From the NCBI RefSeq assembly GCF_030691135.1, contig NZ_JAUYFA010000110.1:1-57666 (forward strand): a stretch of 57,666 bases of DNA, given 5' to 3'. This DNA is from Phreatobacter sp. GTDB lineage: Bacteria; Pseudomonadota; Alphaproteobacteria; Rhizobiales; Phreatobacteraceae. Under the pieces are notes generated by a model. It saw only the letters and a program-made list of their open reading frames with translations. It had not been told where the DNA came from and did not search any database. Shown here in pieces: positions 31,599 through 40,575 of the stretch (its first letter is position 1; every line of letters starts with the position of its first letter). A program made the translations under genes and the position numbers.

Positions 31599-33395
31599 AT
31601 GTCCCGCTTTACCACCCGGCCCGAGATCGACGGCACGTTCGGCGTCGTGACGACCACGCACTGGATCGCCTCGGCAGTGGCCATGGGCATCCTCGAGCGC
31701 GGCGGCAACGCCTTCGATGCCGGCTGCGCCGCGGCCTTCACGCTGCAGATCGTCGAGCCGCACCTGAACGGCCCCGGCGGCGACGTGCCGGTCATTCTCT
31801 ATGATGCGAAGAAGGAGGCGGTGGAGGTCATCTGCGGCCAGGGCCCGGCCCCGGCAGGTGCCACCATCGCGCATTACCGCTCCCTCGGCCTCGACCTCGT
31901 GCCCGGAACCGGCCTCCTCGCCACCTGCATTCCCGGCGCCTTCGACACCTGGATGCTGATGCTGCGCGACTACGGCACCATGCGGCCGCGCGACGTGCTG
32001 GAGGCCGCCATCTTCTATGCCCGCCACGGCTACCCGCTCGTCTCGCGGATCACCGAGACCATCGCCACCGTCGAGGCGCTGTTCCGCGAGCACTGGCCCT
32101 CCTCCGCGGCGGTCTATCTGCCCGGCGGCCAGGTGCCGAAGGCCGGCGACCTCTTCACCAACGTGAAGCTCGCCGAGACCTACGAGCGCGTGCTGCGCGA
32201 CTGCGAGGGCGGCACCCGCGAGGAGGAGATCGCCCGCGCCCGCCGCATCTGGAGCCAGGGCTTCGTCGCCGAGGCCATCGACCGCTTCTGCCGCACCGAG
32301 GCGGTCTTTGACGTCACCGGACAGCACAATCGCGGCGTCCTCACCGGCCAGGACATGGCGACCTGGTCGGCCTCGGTCGAGGCGCCGATCCACTACGATT
32401 ACGGCCGCTACCGCGTCTTCAAGCCCTCGACCTGGAGCCAGGGCCTCGCCTGTCTGCAGCAACTCGCGCTGGTGAACAGCATGGGCCTCGACGCCATGCC
32501 GGTGACCGGCCCGGATTTCGTCCATGTCATCACCGAGGCCGCCAAGCTCGCCTTCGCCGACCGCGAGGCCTTCTACGGCGACCCGGCCTTCGTCGACGTG
32601 CCGATCGCGACCCTGCTCTCCGATGCCTACAATGCCGAGCGCCGCAAGCTGATCGGCGACACCGCCTCGCTGGAGCTGCGGCCGGGCACGATCGCCGGGG
32701 CCGGCGGCAAGGTTGATGCCCGGATCGCCTCCGGCAAGCGCGTGGCGGTGGGGGCCACGGGCGCCGGCGAACCGACCGTCGGCGACATCGACACCGATCC
32801 CAACGGGGTGACGCGCGGCGACACCGTGCATTTCGACATCATCGACCGCTGGGGCAACATGGTCTCCTCGACCCCGTCGGGCGGCTGGCTGCAATCCTCG
32901 CCGATCATCCCCGATCTCGGCTTCTGCCTCGGCTCGCGCGCCCAGATGTTCTGGCTCGACGAGAGCCATCCCGCGGCGCTACAGCCCGGGCGACGCCCGC
33001 GCTCGACCCTCACCCCCACCCTCGCCTATCGCGACGGCGCGCCCTATCTCGCCTGGGGTTCACCCGGCGGCGACCAGCAGGACCAGTGGATCCCGCAGAT
33101 GTTCCTGCGCCATGTCCATGCCGGCATGAACCTGCAGGAGGCGATCGACGCCCCCGCCTGGCACACCGAGCATTTCCCCGGCTCCTTCTGGCCGCGCACC
33201 TCGCGTCCCGGCGTCATCGTCGTCGAGAGCCGCTTCCCGCAAGCGACGATCGACGAACTCCGCCGCCGCGGCCACGAGGTCGAGGTCGGCGGCGCCTGGT
33301 CGGAAGGCCGGCTCACCGCTGCGCGGAAGGAGGGCCACCGCCTGAAGGCCGCCGCCAATCCGCGCGGCATGCAGGCCTATGCGATCGGACGATGA
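31599..33395 (+). CDS. ggt: Gamma-glutamyltransferase family protein
   Basis: An Ntn-hydrolase that cleaves gamma-glutamyl bonds, 598 residues, made as a proenzyme that cuts itself into large and small chains. The family opening is ASAVAMGILERGGNAFDAGC (about 24-43); Thr409 in RGDTVHFDIIDRWGNMVSST is the predicted cleavage and catalytic residue, followed by the GG-containing oxyanion segment and QQDQW. There is no signal peptide, so it should act in the cytoplasm, unlike the periplasmic E. coli enzyme. Followed by a DUF1028 protein and a peptide importer, so it probably processes imported gamma-glutamyl compounds. The exact substrate may differ from glutathione. Confidence 0.88.
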   Translation: MSRFTTRPEIDGTFGVVTTTHWIASAVAMGILERGGNAFDAGCAAAFTLQIVEPHLNGPGGDVPVILYDAKKEAVEVICGQGPAPAGATIAHYRSLGLDLVPGTGLLATCIPGAFDTWMLMLRDYGTMRPRDVLEAAIFYARHGYPLVSRITETIATVEALFREHWPSSAAVYLPGGQVPKAGDLFTNVKLAETYERVLRDCEGGTREEEIARARRIWSQGFVAEAIDRFCRTEAVFDVTGQHNRGVLTGQDMATWSASVEAPIHYDYGRYRVFKPSTWSQGLACLQQLALVNSMGLDAMPVTGPDFVHVITEAAKLAFADREAFYGDPAFVDVPIATLLSDAYNAERRKLIGDTASLELRPGTIAGAGGKVDARIASGKRVAVGATGAGEPTVGDIDTDPNGVTRGDTVHFDIIDRWGNMVSSTPSGGWLQSSPIIPDLGFCLGSRAQMFWLDESHPAALQPGRRPRSTLTPTLAYRDGAPYLAWGSPGGDQQDQWIPQMFLRHVHAGMNLQEAIDAPAWHTEHFPGSFWPRTSRPGVIVVESRFPQATIDELRRRGHEVEVGGAWSEGRLTAARKEGHRLKAAANPRGMQAYAIGR

Positions 33396-33419
33396 GGGGC
33401 GCGACATGAGGAGCTCGGC

Positions 33420-34136
33420 ATGACCTGGTCGATCATCGCCAAGGACGAGGCCACCGGCGCCAAGGGCATCGCGGTGGCGACACGCGCCTTCGCGGTCGGC
33501 TCGATCGTGCCCTATGTCGATTCCGATCATGGCGCGGTCGCCACCCAGGCGCTCGCCAATCTCACCTATGGTCCGCGCGGCTTGAGGTTGCTGCGCGAGG
33601 GATTGCCGGCGGCGGAGGTCCTGCGCGTCCTGCTCGCCTCGGACGGCGGCGCCAGCCACCGCCAGGTCCACCTCATGGACGCCGCAGGCCGCTTCGCCGC
33701 GCATACGGGTGCCGACTGCATCGGCTGGTGCGGCCACGCGATCCATGAGGGCTTCTCGGTCGCCGGCAACATGCTCGCCGGGCCCGAGGTGATCGCCGAG
33801 ACGGCCCGCGTCTTTGCCGATGGCACCGCCCTGCCCTTCCCGCGGCGGCTGATCGCCGCCATGCATGCGGGCGAGGCCGCAGGCGGCGACAAGCGCGGCA
33901 GGCAGTCGGCCGCCCTTCTCATCCACACCACCGAGGACTATCCCTTGCTGTCGCTGCGCGTCGACGACCACGCCGACCCGCTGGCGGAACTGGAACGCCT
34001 CGAAGCGGTCTGGCGCCAGCGCGCCAAGCACTTCAACGCGCTGCTGGCGACCCGCCGCGACCCGACCGGCACGATCGACCGCGACGTGATCAACGCCACC
34101 ATCGAAGCCGCCATTGCCAGGGACGCCGCCGGCTGA
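33420..34136 (+). CDS. DUF1028-family protein
   Basis: A 238-residue protein of the DUF1028 family, recognised from MTWSIIAKDEATGAKGIAVA at the N terminus, the VPYVDSDHGAVATQALANLT block (about 31-50) and GFSVAGNMLAGPEVIAE (about 114-130). The fold is thought to be Ntn-hydrolase-like and the genes often sit with gamma-glutamyltransferases and peptide transporters, as here. No signal peptide. GAGGAG lies eight bases before ATG 33420. No biochemical activity can be assigned; an amidase or peptidase working with the preceding enzyme is a guess. Confidence 0.82.
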   Translation: MTWSIIAKDEATGAKGIAVATRAFAVGSIVPYVDSDHGAVATQALANLTYGPRGLRLLREGLPAAEVLRVLLASDGGASHRQVHLMDAAGRFAAHTGADCIGWCGHAIHEGFSVAGNMLAGPEVIAETARVFADGTALPFPRRLIAAMHAGEAAGGDKRGRQSAALLIHTTEDYPLLSLRVDDHADPLAELERLEAVWRQRAKHFNALLATRRDPTGTIDRDVINATIEAAIARDAAG

Positions 34137-34200
34137 CCACATCCCTTCATCACCCCGCAGAAGAGCGCGACACGCGCCGAACAGACAGAGGACAGGACCC

Positions 34201-35733
34201 ATGATCACCTTGAGACAGACCCTTGCCTGGACAGCCAGCGCCTTCCTCCTCGCCGCCTCGCTCGGCGGCGCGGCCGCGCAGCAACCCGTGCTGCGCATCG
34301 GCCTCGCCGAAGACCCGGACGTCCTCGACCCGACCCGCGGCCGCACCTATGTCGGCCGCATCGTCTTCGCGTCGATCTGCGACAAGCTCTTCGACATCGA
34401 CGACAAGCTCGCCATCGTGCCGCAGCTGGCGCTCTCGCACGAGACCTCGGCCGACGGCCTCACGGTCACCATCAAGCTGCGCCCGGGCGTGAAATTCCAC
34501 GACGGCGAGGTCATGGACGCCGAGGCGGTGAGGTTCTCCCTCGACCGCCACATGAACATGCAGGGCTCCTTCCGCCGGCCCGAGCTCTCCGCCATCGACA
34601 AGATCGAGGTGGTCGATCCTCTCACCATCCGGCTCGTCCTCAAGCAGCCCTTCTCGCCGCTGCTGTCGCAGCTCACCGACCGTGCCGGCATGATGGTCAG
34701 CCCCAAGGCCGCCCGCGAGCTCGGCGAGCGCTTCGGCTCGACACCCGTCTGCGCCGGTCCCTACAGGTTCGTCGAGCGCGTCCAGCAGGACCGCATCGTC
34801 GTCGAGCGTTTCGCCGACTACTGGAACAAGGACCAGATCACGATCGGCCGGATCGAATATCGCCCCATCGCCGACGCCACGGTGCGTCTGGCCAACCTGC
34901 GCTCGGGCCAGCTCGACCTGATCGAGCGGGCGCTCGCCACCGACATTCCGCAGATCCGCGCCAATACCCAGCTGCGCATGGCCGTCGGTGTCGATCTCGG
35001 CTACCAGGGCGTGACGCTGAACATCGCCAAGTCCGATGTCGGCAAACAGGCCTTCGGCCGTGACCCGCGCATCATCCAGGCCTTCTCGCTCGCCATCGAC
35101 CGGCAGGCCCTGAACCAGGTCGTCTTCAACGGCTCGGCAATGCCCGGGAACCAGTGGGTCAACCCGGAGAACCCCTATTACCAGTCCCGTTTCCCGGTGC
35201 CGCAGCGCGATGTCGCGCGGGCCCGCCAGTTGATGCAGGCGGCCGGCGTCACCGGCCCGCTCGCCATCGACTTCATGGTACCGAACAACCCCGAAGTGCG
35301 GCAGGTCGCGGAAGTGCTGCAGGCCATGACGGCGGAGGCCGGCTTCGACCTGAAGATCCGCGTCACCGAGTTCGCAACCTCGCTGCAGGAGGCTGAACAG
35401 GGCCGTTATCAGGCCTACATGCTCAACTGGTCGGGCCGCACCGATCCGGACGGCAACCTGTTCTCGTTCCACGGCTGCCGCCAGCCGCTGAACTATTCCG
35501 GCTACTGCAACCCGGCCGCCGAAGCGCTCCTCGCCGAGGCACGCACCAAGACTGAACCGGCAGCACGCAAGGCGATCTACGAGAAGCTGACCGAAATCCT
35601 CCTCAACGAGGGCGGCATCGTCTATCTCTACCACCGCCCTGTGGTCATCGTGCATTCTGCCCGCCTGGAAGGCTTCCGCGCCTTCCCTGACGGCCTCGTG
35701 CGCGTCGTCGGCCTGAAGTTCCGCGGGAACTGA
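34201..35733 (+). CDS. Peptide-type ABC transporter substrate-binding protein
   Basis: A 510-residue SBP_bac_5 protein with a Sec signal peptide (MITLRQTLAWTASAFLLAAS, cleavage near GAAAQQ). Landmarks are LRIGLAEDPDVLDPTRGRTY, VTIKLRPGVKFHDGEVMDAE (about 93-112), IQAFSLAIDRQALNQVVFNG (about 298-317) and the late NWSGRTDPDGN that precedes the ligand loop. AGAGGACAGG lies before the ATG. It collects peptides or gamma-glutamyl compounds for permeases 9 bp downstream. Unlike the other binding-protein genes in the window it has no hairpin after it. Confidence 0.92.
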   Translation: MITLRQTLAWTASAFLLAASLGGAAAQQPVLRIGLAEDPDVLDPTRGRTYVGRIVFASICDKLFDIDDKLAIVPQLALSHETSADGLTVTIKLRPGVKFHDGEVMDAEAVRFSLDRHMNMQGSFRRPELSAIDKIEVVDPLTIRLVLKQPFSPLLSQLTDRAGMMVSPKAARELGERFGSTPVCAGPYRFVERVQQDRIVVERFADYWNKDQITIGRIEYRPIADATVRLANLRSGQLDLIERALATDIPQIRANTQLRMAVGVDLGYQGVTLNIAKSDVGKQAFGRDPRIIQAFSLAIDRQALNQVVFNGSAMPGNQWVNPENPYYQSRFPVPQRDVARARQLMQAAGVTGPLAIDFMVPNNPEVRQVAEVLQAMTAEAGFDLKIRVTEFATSLQEAEQGRYQAYMLNWSGRTDPDGNLFSFHGCRQPLNYSGYCNPAAEALLAEARTKTEPAARKAIYEKLTEILLNEGGIVYLYHRPVVIVHSARLEGFRAFPDGLVRVVGLKFRGN

Positions 35734-35742
35734 CGGCTGGCC

Positions 35743-36684
35743 ATGTTCACGCTCATCACCAGAAGGCTCATCCAGCTCATCCCGACCATCTTCTTCGTGT
35801 CGGTGCTGATCTTCCTCCTGCAGCAATTGCTGCCGGGGGATCCCGCGCTCGTCATGGCGGGCGAGGAGAAGGACCCGGAGGTGATCGAGCAGATCCGCAA
35901 ACGCTACCGGCTCGACCAGCCGCTGCCGATCCAGTACCTCGCCTGGATCGGCGGCGTCTTCCAGGGTGACCTCGGGGAGAGCATGCGCCTGTCCGAGCCG
36001 GTGTCGACACTCGTCGCGCAGAAACTTCCCGTAACGATTCAGCTCGCCGTCATGGCGATGATCTTCACCCTCGGCATCGGCATTCCCGCCGGCATCATCT
36101 CGGCGGTGAAGAAGGACACCGCCTGGGACTATGTGGTGAACGTCGTCGCCCTCTGGGGCATCTCGACGCCGAATTTCTGGCTCGGGATCATGCTGATCTT
36201 CCTCTTCTCGGTGCAGCTCGGCTGGCTGCCAGCCTCCGGCTATGTCTCGCCCTTCGAGGATTTCTGGGCCTCCATGGCGGCGACCATCATGCCGGCCTTC
36301 GTGCTGGGCAATTCCTTCGCCGGGGTCATCATGCGCCACACCCGCGCCGCCATGCTGCAGGTGATGGAGAGCGACTATGTCCGCACTGCCCGCGCCAAGG
36401 GCCTCGACGAGCGCACCGTCATCCTCAAGCACGGCCTGCGCAATGCCTTGACCCCGGTCATCACCCTCGGCGCGCTCGAATTCGGCACGCTGCTGTCCGG
36501 CGCGGTGCTGACCGAGCAGATCTTCTCCATTCCAGGCTTCGGCAAGCTCATCGTCGACGCCGTGTTCAACCGCGACTATGCCGTGGTGCAGGGCGTCGTC
36601 CTGGTGACCGCCACCACCTATATCGTGCTGAATTTGCTGGCCGACATCGGCTACATCCTCGCCAACCCGCGCCTGAGGACCTGA
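35743..36684 (+). CDS. Peptide ABC permease, DppB/OppB type
   Basis: A 313-residue inner-membrane permease starting MFTLITRRLIQLIPTIFFVS with LLPGDPALVMAGEEKDPE next, as in OppB/DppB. Coupling loop SDYVRTARAKGLDERTVILK (about 208-227), then HGLRNALTPVITLGALEFG and GAVLTEQIFSIPGFGKLIVD. Five to six spans. It lies between its binding protein (9 bp) and OppC partner (3 bp), all co-oriented in the gamma-glutamyltransferase operon. Confidence 0.92.
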   Translation: MFTLITRRLIQLIPTIFFVSVLIFLLQQLLPGDPALVMAGEEKDPEVIEQIRKRYRLDQPLPIQYLAWIGGVFQGDLGESMRLSEPVSTLVAQKLPVTIQLAVMAMIFTLGIGIPAGIISAVKKDTAWDYVVNVVALWGISTPNFWLGIMLIFLFSVQLGWLPASGYVSPFEDFWASMAATIMPAFVLGNSFAGVIMRHTRAAMLQVMESDYVRTARAKGLDERTVILKHGLRNALTPVITLGALEFGTLLSGAVLTEQIFSIPGFGKLIVDAVFNRDYAVVQGVVLVTATTYIVLNLLADIGYILANPRLRT

Positions 36685-36687
36685 GCC

Positions 36688-37572
36688 ATGGCCCTCACCT
36701 CCTCCGGCGTCGGCGCGCCCGTACGCGAGACCTTCGAGAGCCCCGGCGCCCGCGCCTGGCGGCGGCTGAAGAAGCGGCGCACCGCCATGGTGGCGCTCGT
36801 CCTCCTGGTGCTGCTGGCGCTCATCGCCATCTTCGCGCCCTTCATCGCCACCCACGACCCGACGCAGCAGAGCTGGCGCGCCGTGCGCCAGGCTCCCTCG
36901 CTGACCCACTGGTTCGGCTCCGACGAGGTCGGCCGCGACATCTTCTCCCGCATCATCTACGGCACCCGCGCCTCGCTCTCCGCCGGCGTGATCTCAGTGG
37001 CGATCGCCATCGTCGCCGGCGTGCCGCTGGGGCTGCTGGCCGGCTATGTCGGCGGCTGGACCGACGCACTGATCTCACGCATCACCGACGCGATGCTTGC
37101 CTGCCCCTTCCTGATCCTCGCCATCGCGCTCGCGGCTTTCCTCGGCCCCTCGCTGCAGAACGCGATGATCGCCATCGGCATCACGGCGACGCCGGTCTTC
37201 GTGCGGCTGACCCGCGGCCAGGTGCTGTCGATCAAGACGGAGGACTATGTCGAGGCGGCCCGCGCCGTGGGTAACACCAAGATCCGCATCGCCTTGAGGC
37301 ACATCCTGCCCAACGTCATGCCGCAGCTTCTGGTTCAGGGCACGCTGACCATCGCCACTGCAATCATTGCCGAGGCCTCGCTCTCCTTCCTCGGCCTCGG
37401 CCAGCAGCCGCCCGCCCCCTCCTGGGGCTCGATGCTCAACATCGCCCAGCGCTTCCTGTCCAACGCGCCATGGATGGCGATCTTTCCCGGCATCGCCATC
37501 TTCGTGACGGTGCTGAGCTTCAACCTGTTCGGCGACGGCTTGCGCGACGCGCTGGACCCCAAGGCGAAGTGA
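36688..37572 (+). CDS. Peptide ABC permease, DppC/OppC type
   Basis: A 294-residue permease with the N-terminal RRLKKRRTAMVALVLLVLLA span, SDEVGRDIFSRIIYGTRASL (about 74-93), coupling loop EDYVEAARAVGNTKIRIALR (about 185-204), ASLSFLGLGQQPPAPSWG and the terminal LFGDGLRDALDPKAK. Last gene of the operon. No OppD/OppF ATPase follows; the DNA beyond holds an inverted repeat and then convergent genes, so the ATPases must come from elsewhere. Confidence 0.92.
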   Translation: MALTSSGVGAPVRETFESPGARAWRRLKKRRTAMVALVLLVLLALIAIFAPFIATHDPTQQSWRAVRQAPSLTHWFGSDEVGRDIFSRIIYGTRASLSAGVISVAIAIVAGVPLGLLAGYVGGWTDALISRITDAMLACPFLILAIALAAFLGPSLQNAMIAIGITATPVFVRLTRGQVLSIKTEDYVEAARAVGNTKIRIALRHILPNVMPQLLVQGTLTIATAIIAEASLSFLGLGQQPPAPSWGSMLNIAQRFLSNAPWMAIFPGIAIFVTVLSFNLFGDGLRDALDPKAK

Positions 37573-37610
37573 AGGGCGGCCGAGGCTCGTCGACCGAAGG
37601 GCGCCCGGTC

Positions 37611-37703
37611 CCCGTCATGCCCGGGTTTATCCCGGGCATCCACGACTTGACCATCGCCCTCTGAAAATTCGTGGATGCCCGGCACAAGGCCGGGCATGAC
37701 GGG
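37611..37703. repeat. Inverted repeat (35-base arms), intergenic palindrome
   Basis: Arms 37611-37645 and 37669-37703 are complementary at 31 of 35 positions around a 23-base loop; mismatches are confined to the centre of each arm. Each arm is itself a small palindrome (GTCATGCCCGGG..CCCGGGCATCCACGA type). It sits between convergent operons and may also end their transcripts. The sequence looks like another dispersed intergenic repeat of Rhizobiales. Confidence 0.75.
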
Positions 37704-37745
37704 TGAGGTTCGGGCGATCTCCATGGAGAGAGCGGCAACGACCAG

Positions 37746-38510
37746 TCACCCCGGCAGGAAGGCCGTGCGGCCGCCGGGCTCCACCACCGTCTCCACCGGC
37801 GCGCCATAGAGCACGGCGAGCCGCTCCGGCGTCAGGATCTCGCGCACCGGCCCCTCCGCCATCACCCCGCCATCGCGCAAGAGCGCGACGCGGTCGGCGT
37901 GCCCCAGCGCCTGGTTCGGATCATGCGTCGTGAACAGCACGCCGAGCCCGTCGGAAGCCAGTTGCCGGATCTGCCGCATCACCTTGCCCTGGTTGCCGAA
38001 GTCGAGGCTCGCCGTCGGCTCGTCGAGGACGATGAACCGCGGTTCCTGGGCGAGTGCCCGCGCCACAAGCACGAGCTGGCGCTCGCCGCCCGAGATCATC
38101 GTCACCGGCCGGTCCGACAGATGGGCGATGCCGAGACGCTCGAGCATCGACGCGGCGACGGCGCGATCCTTCGCACCGGGCCGAGCAAAGAGCCCGCCAT
38201 GGGCGGTGCGGCCCATCAGCACGAGGTCGAAGGCGGTGAAGGCGAAGGTGCCCTGGTGGCTCTGCGGCACATAGGCGACGAGTCGCGCCCGCTCGGGGAT
38301 CGTCAAGGCCGCCAGCGGCCGGCCGTCGAGGAGGACGCTCCCGTCCTGCGGTGGCAGCAGGCCGAGCATTGTCTTGAGGAGGGTCGTCTTGCCGCCGCCA
38401 TTGGGCCCGAGCAGGGCGAGCACCTCGCCGGCCCTGATCTCCAGCGTGACACCCCGGCCCACCGGATGGCCACGATAGCCGAAGGCGAGGTTGTCCGCCG
38501 CGATGGTCAC
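37746..38510 (-). CDS. ABC importer ATPase, FecE/BtuD type
   Basis: A 254-residue type II importer ATPase: Walker A LGPNGGGKTTLLKTMLG (about 34-50), Q-loop VAYVPQSHQGTFAFTAFDLV (about 72-91), signature ISGGERQLVLVARAL (about 131-145), Walker B FIVLDEPTASLD (about 152-163) and switch TTHDPNQ. Its start overlaps the permease stop by 4 bp (ATGA). Last gene of mop-binding protein-permease-ATPase. By gene order it matches MolC of the Haemophilus MolABC molybdate/tungstate importer; iron-siderophore use is the alternative. Confidence 0.88.
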   Translation of the reverse strand: MTIAADNLAFGYRGHPVGRGVTLEIRAGEVLALLGPNGGGKTTLLKTMLGLLPPQDGSVLLDGRPLAALTIPERARLVAYVPQSHQGTFAFTAFDLVLMGRTAHGGLFARPGAKDRAVAASMLERLGIAHLSDRPVTMISGGERQLVLVARALAQEPRFIVLDEPTASLDFGNQGKVMRQIRQLASDGLGVLFTTHDPNQALGHADRVALLRDGGVMAEGPVREILTPERLAVLYGAPVETVVEPGGRTAFLPG

Positions 38511-39523
38511 GACCAGCCGCCGCGCGAGGAGGCCAGAAGCCAGACGAAGAAGGGGGTGCCGATCACCGCGGTGAGGATGCCCAGCGGCACCTCGACCGGA
38601 CCGAGGGTGCGCGCCAGCGTGTCGATCAACAGAAGATAGCCACCGCCGAGCACCGCCGAAGCGGGGATCAGCCGGCCGAAATCGGGGCCGACCAGAAACC
38701 GCGCGAGATGCGGCACGACGAGCCCGACCCAGCCGATGATGCCGGCGGCCGCGACGCTCGCGGCGGTCGTCAGCGTCGCCGCGGCGATGATGACGACGCG
38801 CAGCACGCCGGTCGGCAGGCCGAGGGCGCGGGCCTCCTCCTCGGGCAGCGACAGGGCGTTCATCCGCCAGCGCAGGGCCATGAGGACGAGAGCGCCGAGC
38901 ACGACGGGCGCGATCAACGGCACCAGATCGGCCGGGCTCGTGGCCGAGAGGGAGCCGAGCAGCCAGAAGGTCATCGCCGGCAGCTGGTTGTAGGGGTCGG
39001 CGAGAACCTTGACGAGGCCGACCCCGGCGCCGAGCAGCGAGCCCAGCACGACGCCGGTCAGCACCAGCGTCAGGATCGGATCGCCGGAACGGATCGTCGA
39101 GCCCACCGCATAGACCGCCGCCACCGCCACGAGGCCGCCGGCGAAGGCCGCCGCCTGGATGCCGAAAATGCCGAAAGACAGGAGGATGGCGAGCACGGCG
39201 CCGAGCGCCGCGCCGGACGACGCGCCGAGGATGTCGGGCGAGACGAGCGGATTGCGGAACAGGCCCTGGAAGGCGGCCCCGGCCACCGCCAGCGCCGCGC
39301 CGCAGGCCAGCGCCGCCAGCACCCTTGGGCCGCGGATCTGGAAGATGACAGCCTCCACCGCGGGCGAAAGCCCCGACGGCACGCCCGTCGCCCGCGACCA
39401 GAGGGCGACGGCGATGTCGGTCATGCCGATCGGGAAGCGGCCGACGGTGAAGGCGACGACCAGCCCGAGGAAGAGGACCGAGGCCGCCACCGCACCACCG
39501 CCCAGGGATCGGAGCGGCTGCAT
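38507..39523 (-). CDS. ABC importer permease, FecCD/BtuC type
   Basis: A 338-residue permease with about ten membrane spans, forming a homodimer in such systems. FecCD landmarks: RGPRVLAALACGAALAVAGA (about 66-85), FQGLFRNPLVSPDILGASSG (about 86-105), GLVVPHLARFLVGPDFGRLI (about 268-287) and the end PLGILTAVIGTPFFVWLL. ATG 39523 starts one base after the binding-protein stop; a frame extension of eight codons upstream would overlap that gene and is less likely. Counterpart of MolB if the cluster imports molybdate. Confidence 0.9.
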   Translation of the reverse strand: MQPLRSLGGGAVAASVLFLGLVVAFTVGRFPIGMTDIAVALWSRATGVPSGLSPAVEAVIFQIRGPRVLAALACGAALAVAGAAFQGLFRNPLVSPDILGASSGAALGAVLAILLSFGIFGIQAAAFAGGLVAVAAVYAVGSTIRSGDPILTLVLTGVVLGSLLGAGVGLVKVLADPYNQLPAMTFWLLGSLSATSPADLVPLIAPVVLGALVLMALRWRMNALSLPEEEARALGLPTGVLRVVIIAAATLTTAASVAAAGIIGWVGLVVPHLARFLVGPDFGRLIPASAVLGGGYLLLIDTLARTLGPVEVPLGILTAVIGTPFFVWLLASSRGGWS

Positions 39524-39524
39524 G

Positions 39525-40574
39525 TCAGTCCCGGCCCGCCAGAACACGGTCGATCTGCGCCTCGCTCGGCGTCACATGATAGAACAGCGTGTAGAAATCG
39601 CGCGTCAGCCTGCGGATGTCCTCCGGCACCAGCGCCGGATAGAGAATCTTGGCGAGCCACCAGAGCCCCGCCATGCGGTTGACTGAGGGCGGGAAATCGA
39701 CCCAGCCGAAGGGCAGTTTCGGCGACAGGTGAATGCGCCCGTCGATGACGGCCCTGACGCCGCGCCAGGCGGGGTCGGACCGGACATTGGCCGCGAAAGT
39801 CTGGTCAATGGTGATGATGACCTCCGGGTTCCAGGCGAGCACCTGTTCGAGCGAGACCTGTGCGAGGCCGCCGCCCATCCCGTCGCGGGCGACGTTTACG
39901 GCGCCGAGGAACTCCACCGTCTCGACGTTGATCGACCCGGCGAGACCCGTCTCAAGCCCGCGCGACCCCCTCGCATAATAGATGCGCGGGCGTCGCTCCG
40001 CCGGAACGGTCTCGATCCGTGTGAGGAGCGTCTTCATCGTCTCGTCGCACCAGGCGGCGAGGCGTCGCGCCCTTTCCTCCCGCCCCGTGAGCTGACCGAG
40101 GGTGATGTAACTGCCCGCCGTCGCATCGAAACGCCCGTCGAGAAGGGCATAGGGAATGCCGGTCTGGCCCTGCACCCGGTCGGCGAGTTCGGCGAAGGTG
40201 CGGCGCACCGAGCCGACGTCGAGAATCAGGTCGGGCCGAAGCGCCAGGACGAGTTCCAGATTGGCCGTGTTGCCGCGCCCGGTGATGCGGCCGACCTCCG
40301 GCCTAGAGCCGATGTCGGGCAGCAGGAATTCCCGCTCGTCCGGCCGGTTCGCCCGCGGCCAGCCGATCAGCAGGTCGGGCGCCAGCGTGTAGAGCATGAT
40401 CGCTGCAGGAGGGCCGGCGGGAAAGACCCGGCCGACACCGGTCGGAATGGACACCTGCCGGCCCGCGCCGTCGACGACGAAGGGTGCCCGCCCGAGTGCC
40501 GGGGCGGCGAGGCTTGCCCCCAGCCCACCGAGGACGATGCGCCTGTCGATTGGCGAGGCAATCCGACCGGGCAT
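39525..40574 (-). CDS. Metal-type periplasmic binding protein, FecB/BtuF/MolA class
   Basis: A 349-residue binding protein of two lobes joined by a long helix. A Tat-like signal (SPIDRRIVLGGLGASLAAPA) is followed by VVDGAGRQVSIPTGVGRVFP, the standard first segment, LVLALRPDLILDVGS (about 107-121) and WNPEVIITIDQTF (about 251-263). It follows the Mop gene by a single base and precedes the permease. Adjacency to a molybdate-binding Mop protein suggests the ligand is molybdate or tungstate, as for MolA, rather than a siderophore. Confidence 0.85.
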   Translation of the reverse strand: MPGRIASPIDRRIVLGGLGASLAAPALGRAPFVVDGAGRQVSIPTGVGRVFPAGPPAAIMLYTLAPDLLIGWPRANRPDEREFLLPDIGSRPEVGRITGRGNTANLELVLALRPDLILDVGSVRRTFAELADRVQGQTGIPYALLDGRFDATAGSYITLGQLTGREERARRLAAWCDETMKTLLTRIETVPAERRPRIYYARGSRGLETGLAGSINVETVEFLGAVNVARDGMGGGLAQVSLEQVLAWNPEVIITIDQTFAANVRSDPAWRGVRAVIDGRIHLSPKLPFGWVDFPPSVNRMAGLWWLAKILYPALVPEDIRRLTRDFYTLFYHVTPSEAQIDRVLAGRD

Positions 40575-40575
40575 T

